From the NCBI GenBank assembly GCA_958450325.1, contig OY288243.1, positions 34,834,678-34,898,677 on the forward strand: a DNA stretch of 64,000 nucleotides, read 5' to 3'. Origin of the DNA: Agrostemma githago (Eukaryota > Streptophyta > Magnoliopsida > Caryophyllales > Caryophyllaceae). A program made the translations under genes and the position numbers. How positions within the stretch are numbered: position 1 is the first letter of the stretch; every line of letters starts with the position of its first letter. Under the pieces are notes generated by a model that did not search any database, had not been told where the DNA came from, and was given only the letters and a program-made list of their open reading frames with translations. Below, in pieces: positions 34,500 through 44,871 of this stretch.

Positions 34500-35441
34500 A
34501 TAAGAAATGAAAGTTGGGTCGAAGGTTAATGTAACCTTGGGTGATGATGTGGATTTCGGAGTGAAATTGAACTAAGGTTAATGTAACCCTGGTTCGTGGT
34601 TAAGCTCTGTGAGGATTTTGAGTTTTGTGGCTCGGCTATTTTTGGGAAGCAAACGCTTCGATTTTCTGTATTTTGTGATCTGATGTTAATTGGTGAGTAA
34701 CCAAAGGATATTTAACCCGTAGTTCGACCTTGAACCCGGAATTAATAGCTCAGAGTTTGGAGCACCAACCCTCTAAACGCTTCGAAGCACCTTCTCGAAG
34801 TTTAAACACGTGATTAACAAATTAATCCAGAGTTTGACAAGTTGTTTGTAAATTCATAAATATTCGATGATCTTTATTCAATGCTGAACCGTGGCTTATA
34901 TAGCCTACAATGGTTGATATCCTCGTGATATTTCAATGAATATTCTAGGATAATAATACTAAAGATAAAAGGAAAGAAATACTAGCAATATCTCGAGTAA
35001 TATTTTAACGATATCTCGGGTAATCTTCTAGAATAATAATATTAAAGATAAAAGAAAAGAAATACTATGAGACATGCTACTAATCAAATCTTGTCAAATA
35101 TGGGAGATACTTGATACTCTTGCCATGTAATGGGTGATCCATATCCTACTTTCTGAAATAGAAGATGGCGTGTGATATGTAGGAGATCACGATATCCTTG
35201 TTTATTTGATGAAGATCCTATTGCTTAATCCTTGCCTTATCTTGGAGATTGCTTGATAGATTAAATATATGAAGATCCCCTTGTTGCCTTTTATTCAAGA
35301 TAGACATACCATGAAAGATATCATCCATACCTCCCTTTATTTTCTTACTACTATTGTGGATTTTATTCTATTCCCATGAGATCCACCGTAGTGTGGTCAA
35401 TTGCTTTATCTAGACCTTTGATTAATTTTTCGGGCTCCACA
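34500..35441 (-). mobile_element. Insertion of about 0.94 kb in the hAT transposase, LTR-like
   Basis: On the minus strand the right edge reads TGTGGAGCCCGAAAAATTAA, a TG-start typical of LTRs. CTATATAAG (near 34895) followed by an AATAAAG about 35 bp later would suit a TATA box and a polyadenylation signal. I could not find the matching CA end or a clean TSD at the left, so it may be a truncated or rearranged LTR. Two repeated phrases, GGTTAATGTAACC (34527 and 34575) and AGATAAAAG(G/A)AAAGAAATACTA (34963, 35048), lie within it. Confidence 0.5.
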
Positions 35442-37156
35442 ATCGGGTCAGAAAAGGATGAAAATGTTAATAAACTATTCAAAAAATCTCCCCAAAATGC
35501 CAAAATGACTTGTGGAAATATTCAGAAAGATCTTATCCATTCTTGCGCCAAAGAAACTACTAGCCTTATTCTTCAAGAGCTAGGTGATGATTATTTTGGT
35601 ATCTTAGCGGATTAGTCTAGCGATGTATCTCATAAGGAACAATTGGCTATTTGCGTACGTTTTGTTGATAAAAAAAGGAAGAGTGTGTGAACGTTTTCTT
35701 GGGATTGTGAAGGTGGATGATACTTGTTCTTTGTCACTTAAGGAAGCGATAACAAAAATGATTGTAGATAACAAATTGAGCATGTCTAAAATTCGGGGTC
35801 AAGGTTATGATGGGGCCAGTAATATGAAGGGTCACATTCATGGTCTTAAGACATTGGTTATGAGTGATACTCTGTCTGCGTATTATATTCACTGTTTTGC
35901 CCATCAGCTTCAACTGACACTTGTTGTCGTTGCTAAAGATAATCACGACTGTAAGTGGTTTTTTTAACATGTTAGATTTTTGTTAAATCTTATGGGAGTT
36001 TCTTGTAAAAGAAAAGAAATGCTTCGAGTAACTCAAGCTCAAAAGATTGTACAAGGATTGAAGATCGGTGAAATATCAAGTGGACAAGGGTTACATCAAG
36101 AATTTTCGTTACCTCGACCGTGTGATACTCGTTGGGGGTCATATTATAGAACAATCTTGAATATTATTACCTTATACCCTTCCATCTTTGAAGTAATTCT
36201 TGATATTGGGAAAAATGGTCATAATGATGATCGTCTAAAGGCGCAAATGGTAATGCTTAATTTTGAGTCATTCTAATTTATCTTTATGGCTCGGTTGATT
36301 CTAGTTATATTTGGGTATACAGATGACTTATGCCAAGCATTGCAAAGGAAGGATCAAGACATTGTGAATGCTATGAGATTTGTTCATTTGACTAAAGAAA
36401 TATTACAAAAGGTAAGAGATGATGGTTGGGAACATTTTCTTAGCACTGTTACTTCTTTTGTTCAAAAAATGATATCGAGGTTCCTAATATGGTTGATTAT
36501 TATGTTCCTCCTGGAAGATCAAGGCGTTACTTTGAGAAAGTTACAAATCTACATCAGTTTCGGATTGATATGTTTTTAAGTATCATTGACTTGCAACTTC
36601 AAGAGTTAAATAATCGGTTTGATGAGGTGAATATGGAGTTACTAATTTGTATGTCTTGTTTTAGCCCCATTGATTCATTTGTGGCTTTTGATAAGGAAAA
36701 GATTCCTAAGCTCGCAACGTTTTATTCCGAAGATTTCTCAAGTACAGGTTTGCTAAGACTTTAGTTTCAACTTGATCATTTTATTGATGATGTGCGGAAA
36801 GATGTAAGATTTGAAGGTTTGAAAGATATTGGTCAAGTTTCTATGATGTTGTTGAAACAAATAAACATGTTTCAAATGGACTAGTATACCTTCTTATTAG
36901 GTTGGTATTAATACTTCTCGTGGCAACTGCAAATGTGGAACGAGATTTTTCCGCAATGACATATGTGAAGAGCAAGTTAAGAAATAGTATGGGTGATCAA
37001 CTATTGAATGATTGTTTAGTCACATTTATCGAGAAAGATGTTTTCCGTCTAGTGAAAACTGATGATATATTAGATAGTTTTCAAAGCGAGAAAACGCGTC
37101 GTGTTTTATTACCTCCTCGCTCTTACTGTAAATTATATTTTGAATTAAACAATTGA
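35442..37156 (+). pseudogene. hAT transposase, central and C-terminal part
   Basis: After the insertion the reading KLFKKSPQNAKMTCGNIQ resumes the DUF4371-type domain. CERFLGIVKVDDTCSLSL and KIRGQGYDGASNMKG with YYIHCFAHQLQLTL follow, the family's most conserved block. Positions 36118-36150 read CDTRWGSYYRTI. The C-terminal hAT dimerisation domain is at 36902-37156 (ATANVERDFSAMTYVKSKLR, then LNDCLVTFIEKDVF). Stops occur near 35613, 35967, 36275, 36579 and 36764, so it is non-functional. Confidence 0.88.
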
Positions 37157-37305
37157 GTTCCTGATATTTTTACGTTCTAAATTTATATTGTTTTAGATTT
37201 TATATTTTTGCGTTCTCATTTTACGCGTCGTGTTTTACATTTTTTACGTTCTAAATTTTATATCACCCCCATCTCGAAAATCCTGGATTCACCACTGTAC
37301 GTGTT

Positions 37306-37583
37306 GGGAAGTCCCTTTGTTGGACACCCAACTCAGCCCGCACTTGTCGGCCTCTACTAAGATATCGATTAATGATTGAGTGCGCGCGTTAAGACGATTA
37401 TGCATGACAACCGTTGTTTTGAGTTTAGATATGTGATTTAACTACGTCGTTTAATGCATCTTGTATTTTTCGAAGTTGTTGTGGCATGTGAGGTTCATTT
37501 GAGAGCGGTAAATTGCCAATCAAAGAAACAAAGAACTTGAAATGCAAATTACATGTTACACGAGCAGAATACAACCCGGATTT
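37306..37583 (-). mobile_element. LTR fragment of the TGTAGACACCC family, second piece
   Basis: Continues 32515 beyond the hAT element. Reverse complement phrases CCTCTACTAAGATATCGAT, GACGTCGTTTAATGCAT-like and CGGGTTG(T/C)ATTC match the LTR at 26300-26030. It stops exactly where the outer CACTA element begins, so the rest of this LTR lies beyond that element and outside the window. Confidence 0.82.
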
Positions 37584-37850
37584 CACTACAAGAGAACACT
37601 CTTCGAGCGACTGACTAGCTGGCATCTAAATAAGTGGACGTCAAATTGGCGTCCGTTAAAAAACTCGGGCGACCAATATCGGTCGCCAAATTGGGCGACC
37701 GACACGTATGCGAAAAAAATATTTAGAAAACACTGTACACACGCGGGCGACCACCGTCGGTCGTCAAAATGAGAGCTCGGGCGACCACAATCGGTCGCCA
37801 AACTCAACGTTCGGGAGACCACAGTCATTCGCCTTTTGCCCGAGCAAAAA
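37584..37850. repeat. Subterminal repeats of the outer CACTA element
   Basis: The motif GGGCGACC(A/G) ... CGGTCGCC recurs about five times in alternating orientation (for example 37664-37692 and 37743-37800). Confidence 0.85.
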
Positions 37851-38375
37851 TTCGCCTACTACTGTCCCCCCACCCCCTTCTCGTCATTCATTTGTAAAAA
37901 AAACACTCTCTACCCTCTCTCTAAGGTATACCCGACATCCCTCTCCAATTTCGTACCAATTTCCTCCCATTTTCTCAATTATTAAGGTTTGTTTCTCTTT
38001 TTTACTTAAGTTTAATTTATTTATTTTATGTTTGTTATTATTTATTTTAGTTTAACTTTTGTAATTATTGACTTTGATTTTATTTTTTAATGCTTTTAGG
38101 GTGTTGATTAGTTAGATTGTTAGTTGGCTTGAGGTTAGGGTTTAGTGATTGATATTATGATGAGTTGGGTATTTTGGGAGTATATTAGGTTTAGGATTAG
38201 GAAATTGATTTTGTAAATATGAATTATAAATTGAGCCGATGTTATTAGGTTTAGTTTATTATAAAATATGAATTCTAGATTAATATTATTAAGTTAGATT
38301 GGTAGTTAGTTTGAGGTTGAGTTTTGTAATTGAGTGTTTTGTAAATGTATTAGGTTTATAATTAGGAAATTGAGA

Positions 38376-38376
<1 letters not shown>

Positions 38377-38421
<45 letters not shown>
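38377..38421. repeat. (TA)n microsatellite
   Basis: About 45 bp of pure TA repeat in the leader of the outer CACTA transposase gene. Confidence 0.95.
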
Positions 38422-38424
<3 letters not shown>

Positions 38425-38517
38425 TTTTAAATTGAGTCGATTTTATTATGTTTAGTTGATTTGAAAATATGAATTCTAATGTAATCGTTTGTTATATAAT
38501 TTAGTTTTAGATAAAAG

Positions 38518-40013
38518 TTGAAGAGAATTGAACGAAAATGGATGTATGAGGAAAGGCTTGATAAGAAAAGACGCCCCACTGTTGAGTTTTTAAAGGGCAT
38601 TCAAGTTTTTTTGGAGTTCGGTAAACGCTCACCTGACTACACGTCGAAAGGTGAAATTATGTGTCCTTGTATTAAATGCAAAAACCTTAGATTTTTCGAT
38701 CTCATTGTGATTAAGGAGCATGTCATCTCAAATGGTTTATCGGCAAATTATTATCGTTGGATTTGTCATGGTGAGACATCTTCAGATGAGGAGCCGGAGA
38801 TCCAACAAAATGATGGGGGGAGGGGTTGAGAGGAATGATAGTCGATGTGGTTGAATGTAATGTGTTTAACAACGAGAGTTTGTATATGAACGATGACCAA
38901 CCGAACCCACAAGAGCCAAACCCACAATCAAAAGCGTTATGATCTTCTCCCAAAAGATAACATCATGACACGAACATTCTATACAACCAAAAAAGTAGTA
39001 AAAGGACTTCAACTTCCACATCAAAAAATTGATTCTTGTCCCGATGGATGCATGCTTTTTTGGAAGGATAATGCTATGCTTGAGAAATGTAAGAAGTGTG
39101 ATAATGGTAGACATAAAACCGTTGATGGTGATATTGTTTTGAGAGATAGAAAAGGAAAGAGTTGTGGGAGGGGAAAGAAACAGATACTGCTTAGTCAAAT
39201 AACTTACTTCCCCATTGCACCTAGACTTCAGAAGTTATATGCAACCAAAACCATAGCCGAGCAAATGAGGTGGCACAAAGAAGAAACTATGCTACCGGAA
39301 AAGATGTGTCATCCTAGTGACGGGGAGGAGTGGAAGCGCTTTGATGCAATTTATCCTCATTTTGCTGCGGAACCCCAAAACGTACGGCTTGGGTTGTGTA
39401 CCGATAAATTTGCCCCCTTTGATCAGTTTGGTAAGTCTTATTCATGTTGACCTGTGATGGTCACGCCTTACAACTTACCTCCATGGTTGAGTCTACAACA
39501 ACCTTTCATCTTTCTATCTCTAATTGTTCCTGGACCAAAAAACCCAAAAAATCATTTACATGTCTACTTACAATCAGTAATTGAGGAATTGAAACACTTG
39601 TGGGAAGTAGGGGTAGAAACATATGATGTATCTTTGAGAAAGAACTTTCAGCTTAGAGCATGTCTGTTGTGGACAATAAATGACTTCCTTGCATATGGTA
39701 TGCTCTCTGGATGGTCTACAGCGGGTCAAAAAGCATGCCCTAGTTGTATGGATAAAAGCAAAGCATTTTGGCTTCCACATTCCAGTAAAATTAGTTGGTT
39801 TAATTGTCATAGACAGTTTCTACCAGAGGGTCACCCATATAGGATGAACAAGAGAGTATTCAAGAAGGGTATGAGGTAGTGCTTGATGATCCACCTATTC
39901 GACTCACGAGAGATGAAATATGGGAGTTGATTCTGAGTTCCCTCTTCTATTGAGGGCACCGATTAGGAGTTCAAGGCTCTAAAGAAGTTGAAAAATGGTT
40001 GGTTTAAAAGAAG
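38518..40013 (+). pseudogene. Outer En/Spm TnpD-type transposase, N-terminal half
   Basis: The segment 38518-38829 is the transposase-associated domain (RKWMYEERLDKKRRPTVEF, CPCIKCKNLRFFDLIV with two CxxC pairs). About 90 codons present in the inner element's gene are missing around 38880-38935. From 38950 the Transposase_21 domain runs (MTRTFYTTKKVVKGLQLPH, CPDGCMLFWKD, CHPSDGEEWKRFD, NVRLGLCTDKFAPF). It is broken by a TGA at 39448 where relatives have Trp, and shifts frame near 39880. It ends at 40013 (KKLKNGWFKRSM) at the solo LTR. It is a relic of the protein that excises En/Spm elements. Confidence 0.9.
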
Positions 40014-40018
40014 CATGT

Positions 40019-42277
40019 TGTAGACACCCACATTTTGACCGCCAGGTGTCTATAATAGTTCCCGCCAAACACCCGATGATGATTGGACATAAACGTACTT
40101 TGATGGACTCGGATATGGGCTCGTAATCATGGACATTTGGTTTAGACTTATTACGGAGTACAAATTTTACAAAACCAACCTCAAATCCAGGCCCAGTGGG
40201 TCGTTTCGAGTCAAATAAGACCAATTTGGGTCGATTCCGACACCAGGGGTAAAACCGTCTTTTAGCGACCGAGTCAAAACCCGGTCAAAGATATTTCCCG
40301 AGACTCATGGACCAACCGTGACACCTCACGTGTCCGGTTTGGACTCCAACTGTTTCAAAAATCAACTTTGAAAACATTAAACAATTCCGTTAAAGGTAGA
40401 ATTTGATCTCAAGTGGAATTCTATCCGAAAAACTAAAGCAATTACCGACCGAGTGTCAAACACTCGGCCGAAATCAGCCAAACCAGCCGAGTCCTTTGCC
40501 TTCTTCACCAAGAAAGAGAGTTCTCGTTCCTTTCGAACTCTTACGTTTCCTATCCAAACCGGTGTTTCTTGTTGTCCAAGCAAGACACCTCTCCTAAACC
40601 TCTGCTCCTATAAATAGGACCTTCACGACACACACAAAAACACATCTAACATCCACGATCATTCATCAAAAACTCAGAATTAATCTAGAATTATTCATCA
40701 ACCTCGACACACATTCATCGATCATACAAGTACCGAAATACCGACAAATCCGACCCCGAGAAAACCGGCCGAAACCCGTCCTACCACACGTCCAAAATAA
40801 ACACCTTAACTCATCCCGCATCATCTCGACGCTCCCAAGTTTAAACCACTTTCCGACGAGCCTTATTCCGAGAAAACAAAGCATGTAGGTTGAGGGTGTA
40901 AATCAAACCCGATTCTTCTCTTCTTCTCTCCCTTTCTCCACGTTTTTTTTATCTTTTTTTTCGAGTCGTGTCGTCGGTCGTTTTGTATTTTTAATATGGG
41001 TCGTTCGTCACATATTTTTCCTTATTTCTAATAATCGATACTACAAAAACTATTTTTTCTTATAACGTTCTTAAAATACGATATCGATTCTCTAATCGAA
41101 TATCGTATCTAACAAGAACAAAATTAATTAATTCTCGTTGATGCTAATAAAATCGTTACATCTTTTTAAACAAAATTTGACGATTTTATACGCGGAGAGA
41201 ATTAACATCTTTTTCGTTCAAAATTCTTTTTTTTACTTTTCGTTCAAAACAAACTTTTTTCAAAACCTTTTCTAAAATCATTCCGACTATTCGATATCGA
41301 TTTCATAATCGAATATCGAATACAACGAATATCAAAAATATGAATCGGGTATAAATTAATTCATATTTGTACGCGATTTATAAAAATCGACGGTTTTCGA
41401 CAAATAATAAAAAGCGGACAGACCGCCACACGAGTCGCGCGCCTGTCAGGCGACTCGCGCGGTGGCCTGCTTAGTCGGGTCTCTTTTTCTCGTTTCCTCG
41501 CTTTTCTATTTTTTTTATCTTACATAAAAAGCGACTTTCGCGACATATTTCGATAAATACCTTTTTTGTGACCTCGGTCAACACGTGCTAATCCATCACG
41601 TGTCATAAGTCTTTTCCAAAATCATGCATATTATTTATTTACACCTTTATTCAAATTATTCAATCGTTACTAACTCGTTTTCTCGTGTTTGTAGCAATTT
41701 ATTTATTTCTTTGTTTTATTAGACTAAAACGAACTTCACATGCTAAAATAACTTTGACGTTATTAGTTTAACATGCATTAAACGACTTAGCAACCCATTT
41801 ATTTTTCTCTCACATGTCTAGGGAAAATAATCTTTGCATATCATTCAACCGTCGAACTAACCCGTGTACACCAAAAACGAACGATATCTTAGTAAAGGCC
41901 GCTAAGTGCGGGCGGGATTGGGTGTTCTTAGTGAACTTCCCAACACGTACCCTCACCCCTTACTCAGAACCATGGTTTCCGGATGTCCGAATCCATTGGC
42001 AACGAGAGTCATTCAATACACGATATCCGATAATGTCGGTATCGTTATCGCAATGCTAAGGGACGAACCCAATAAACTCTGACATCGGAAATGGGCCGTA
42101 TTTTGTACACGGTCCACTACGACATAGAGTGGGTTCGAATGGTTCCGAATAACCACAAAATTCGGTGGCGACTCCTACTTCGATTTAAATTTCAATTTGA
42201 CCATCTCAAATGGAGATTCATTCGCCTCCCCAAACCCGCGCGTGGCCGCGTCGGGGTGGACCTATGTCATGTCCACA
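40019..42277 (+). mobile_element. Solo LTR of the TGTAGACACCC family
   Basis: 2259 bp from TGTAGACACCCACATTTT to ATGTCCACA with the perfect 5-bp duplication CATGT on both sides (40014-40018 and 42278-42282). No internal domain or second LTR is present. This is the footprint of LTR-LTR recombination after insertion into the outer CACTA gene. Orientation follows the LTR at 23873. Confidence 0.95.
40609..40617 (+). promoter_or_regulatory. TATA box of the solo LTR
   Basis: TATAAATAG, about 590 bp into the LTR, at the same relative place as TATAAATA in the LTR at 23873. A solo LTR may still act as a promoter. Confidence 0.6.
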
Positions 42278-42282
42278 CATGT

Positions 42283-42559
42283 AATTGCATTAGATATCCG
42301 GGATGATTTGGTTATAAGTTTGGCATATGGTCCTTTGAGAGAGGTTAAAACGTGGAACCGCTACTCGGTCAATGGGTTTAATTTTCAAACATTTAACGAC
42401 GGGCAGAATAAGGCGAGATGTAATTTTGGTGTAAAAGTTTCTTCTCTTGATGGTGACGACTACTATGATATTTCGGAGGACATCTTCGAGTTGTGTTACG
42501 CTGGAGATAACTGTGGGTATAGAGCTATGATGTTCAAATGTGAATGGAAAGACAACTCA
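42283..42559 (+). pseudogene. Outer En/Spm transposase, middle of the C-terminal region
   Basis: An AATTGCATTAG acceptor-like edge is followed by DDLVISLAYGPLREVKTW, NRYSVNGFNFQTF and MMFKCEWKDNS. This corresponds to DDVIQALAFGPSKEVNTW... in the inner element's gene. The frame runs straight into the inner CACTA terminus at 42563 and continues at 54755. The part of the gene between this segment and 40013 (about 400 codons in the inner copy) is absent. Confidence 0.88.
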
Positions 42560-42584
42560 TTGCACTACAAGAAAAGTCGAATTT

Positions 42585-42790
42585 AGCAACCGAAATTTTC
42601 CGACCGCAAGAAAAACAATTGCTAATTAAACATACCGACCACAAACGGTCGGTAAATTGTGCAATCAGTCGGTACATTACCGACCGACGAATCAGTCGGT
42701 AAACAATAAAAACGGTCGGTATTCACTTAATTTACCAACCGAAAATCAAAATTACCGACCGATTATTGTCGGTCGGTGGCTTTTTTGAAA
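42585..42790. repeat. Subterminal repeats of the inner CACTA element, left
   Basis: ACCGACCG and CGGTCGGT words recur every 15-30 bp in both orientations, distinct from those of the outer element (CGGTCGCC). Confidence 0.9.
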
Positions 42791-43417
42791 TATAACCCAA
42801 CTTCATTCATTATCTACCTTGCCTTAAAGAAATAAAAAAAAAAAAAAAGAAACCCCGAAAACCCCTGTCCCCTATCGCGAAAACCGACCCCATACCCCAC
42901 TCGTCGTTGCCGAACGCCACCCATCGCCGGACGCCGGAGCTTCGCCGGAGATCTTCCCCGCAACGCCGCCTCTTTGCCGGATTATTTACCCCCTTTTCCC
43001 CAAAATCCCCAATTGCAACCTAGGTAGGTATGAATTTCAATTGAATTTTTTGTTTGATTTGGTTTATATTTGGTTTATTATTGTTGTTAATTTCCAAGTG
43101 CTTGATGAATTTAGAGTTAAATTTAGATGAAACTTGCTTAATTTAAGTTAGTGTAGAGACTAGGGTTAAATTAGATTTAGGGGTAAAACTTGGTTGTTAG
43201 ATTAGGTTAGTATAATTAGGTTAGTGTATTTTAGACTAGTGTATTTAGGTTAGTGTAATTTAGATGAAACTTGTTTGTTAGATTAGGGTTAACTTAGATT
43301 TAGGGTGAAATTGAATTTTAGTTTAATTTAGGGTTAAATTAGATGAAAAATTGTTTAGTATAGTTTAGTTATATTAGTATAGCTCTCCCTATATTATTTT
43401 AGATGAAAAATTGGTTA
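42791..43417. other. 5' leader region of the inner CACTA element
   Basis: Contains a 17-A run interrupted by G (42833-42850), a short GC-rich patch with CGCCGG words (42900-42985) and AT-rich DNA with repeated TTAGGTTAGTGTA-like phrases (43200-43265). No ORF stands out; it may be promoter and 5' UTR. Confidence 0.45.
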
Positions 43418-43615
43418 CTCCCTCCGTCCCAATGAATTGTTTGCCTATTCCGTATTGAAGCGTCTCAATGAATTGTTTTCCTTTCTATTTTAGGAATGTT
43501 TTTTATATGCAATTTGATCATTCTCATGAGTTTTGCTCTACATGTCACTCTCTCATTGGTTCCCTTAACCTTGATGCCAAAAGGAAAGGCAAACAATTCA
43601 TTGGAACGGAGGGAG
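43418..43615. mobile_element. Stowaway-type MITE
   Basis: 198 bp with inverted ends CTCCCTCCGTCCCAATGAAT and CTCCCTCCGTTCCAATGAAT, both continuing as TGTTTGCC, and the dinucleotide TA duplicated on each side. These are the hallmarks of Tc1/mariner-derived Stowaway elements. Confidence 0.95.
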
Positions 43616-43686
43616 TACATTAGTATAGCTCTCCCTATAGTACCTACCCTTTGGAAAATTCTTGAAATTAGTCTTAAGAATATATT

Positions 43687-44263
43687 TAGGGATGGCAATG
43701 GATCCGGGATCCGATACGGATCCGCAAGATCCGGTCCGCACGGATCGGATATGGATCCTAAATTTTGAGATCTGTTGGATATGGATCCGGATCCGGATCC
43801 GCTATCTTTAAACGGATCCGGATCTGGATCTTAATAAATAAATCCGGATCCGCAAATCCGCAAATCCGTTTTATTAAAAAATTGACAATAATAAAAAACT
43901 TAGAACTTTAATTTGTGTTTTTTTGGTTATTTCTAAGACTCTTTTCTTTTAATTTATTAATCTTTGATTATGGATCTTTATATTCAATTTTATTTGTAAA
44001 ATTATGAAAATTAATATGGTCGCAAATACGCATTAATTAAAAATTTTGTAGAATTTAAGTAAGAAATTGGATCCGCGGATCCGATCCGGATCTAGTCCAG
44101 ATCCGGCGGATCCGGATCTAGTCCAGATCCGGCGGATCCGGATCTGGATCTACATTTTTGGGATCCGTCGGATCCGGACCGGATCCGGATCTGCTACTAG
44201 GAGTGCGGATATGGATCTGGAACCATGCGGATCCGGTCCGGATCCGGTCCGTTGTCATCCCTA
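43687..44263. mobile_element. Short non-autonomous hAT element filled with GGATCC words
   Basis: Ends TAGGGATGGCAATGGA and (reverse) TAGGGATGACAACGGA with the perfect 8-bp duplication AATATATT (43679-43686, 44264-44271). Both arms consist of GGATCCGGATC-type repeats for 150-200 bp and the centre is AT-rich. No ORF belongs to it. Confidence 0.93.
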
Positions 44264-44271
44264 AATATATT

Positions 44272-44871
44272 CAATGCTGATTGGATTAGCATCAATTAAG
44301 TTAATGTTGTTAATCTTGAAATTAGTCTTAACTACAACTATTGTAGTCGTTTATTAAGAATATATCTAGTTAGCATCAATGTTGAAATATATTCAATGTC
44401 ATAAGAATATATTCAATCCTGGATTAATGCATCAATTAAGTTAATTAATAAACTACTACAGTAGTGTTCTAGAATAATAGTGAAATATTCTAAGTTTAGT
44501 TCTACTTGGACCACTCCATTCAATGTTTTTAGGCATGAACCTCTTATTTGTCAAATGTTTTTAGGCCAACTAGATACAATATGGTGTAATATGACTCAAT
44601 CAAATTCAATAAAGAATACTAACAATTTGAGTTTATATATTAAACTAAGGTTAGATGTGAAAACTTAATTAAATAATGAAGGGGTACGAATGAGATGAGA
44701 TCATGGGAGTTCAAATTGTCTAATAAGAGTAAACGTATCAACCCTACTCTAATTATATTCGATTATTGTTTTTTAACATCGAGAGTAAACTCATGGTTAT
44801 TTCTGTGTTATTTACTCCATTTTTATATGTTATTTAAATAATTTTTCGTTCCTCTTATAGAAAATCCAATA
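44272..44871. other. AT-rich stretch before the TnpD gene
   Basis: AAGAATATATTCAATG-like phrases repeat at 44265, 44385 and 44403, and ATTAAGTTAAT recurs. It probably belongs to the 5' UTR or first intron of the inner CACTA gene, as the first exon starts at 44872. Confidence 0.45.

Larger units (their letters stand above)
32516..37297 (+). mobile_element. hAT transposon with a broken transposase, inserted in the LTR
   Basis: An exact 8-bp duplication TACGTGTT (32508-32515 and 37298-37305) and imperfect inverted ends (CAACGGTGGATTTA / CAGTGGTGAATCCA) define the borders. Removing the element restores a continuous match to the LTR at 26654-26100. The right 3.6 kb holds a hAT transposase in pieces, itself hit by another insertion. 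The left 1.1 kb is AT-rich and includes a stretch at 33340-33540 made of repeated GAACTGA/GAATTGA words. Confidence 0.93.
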
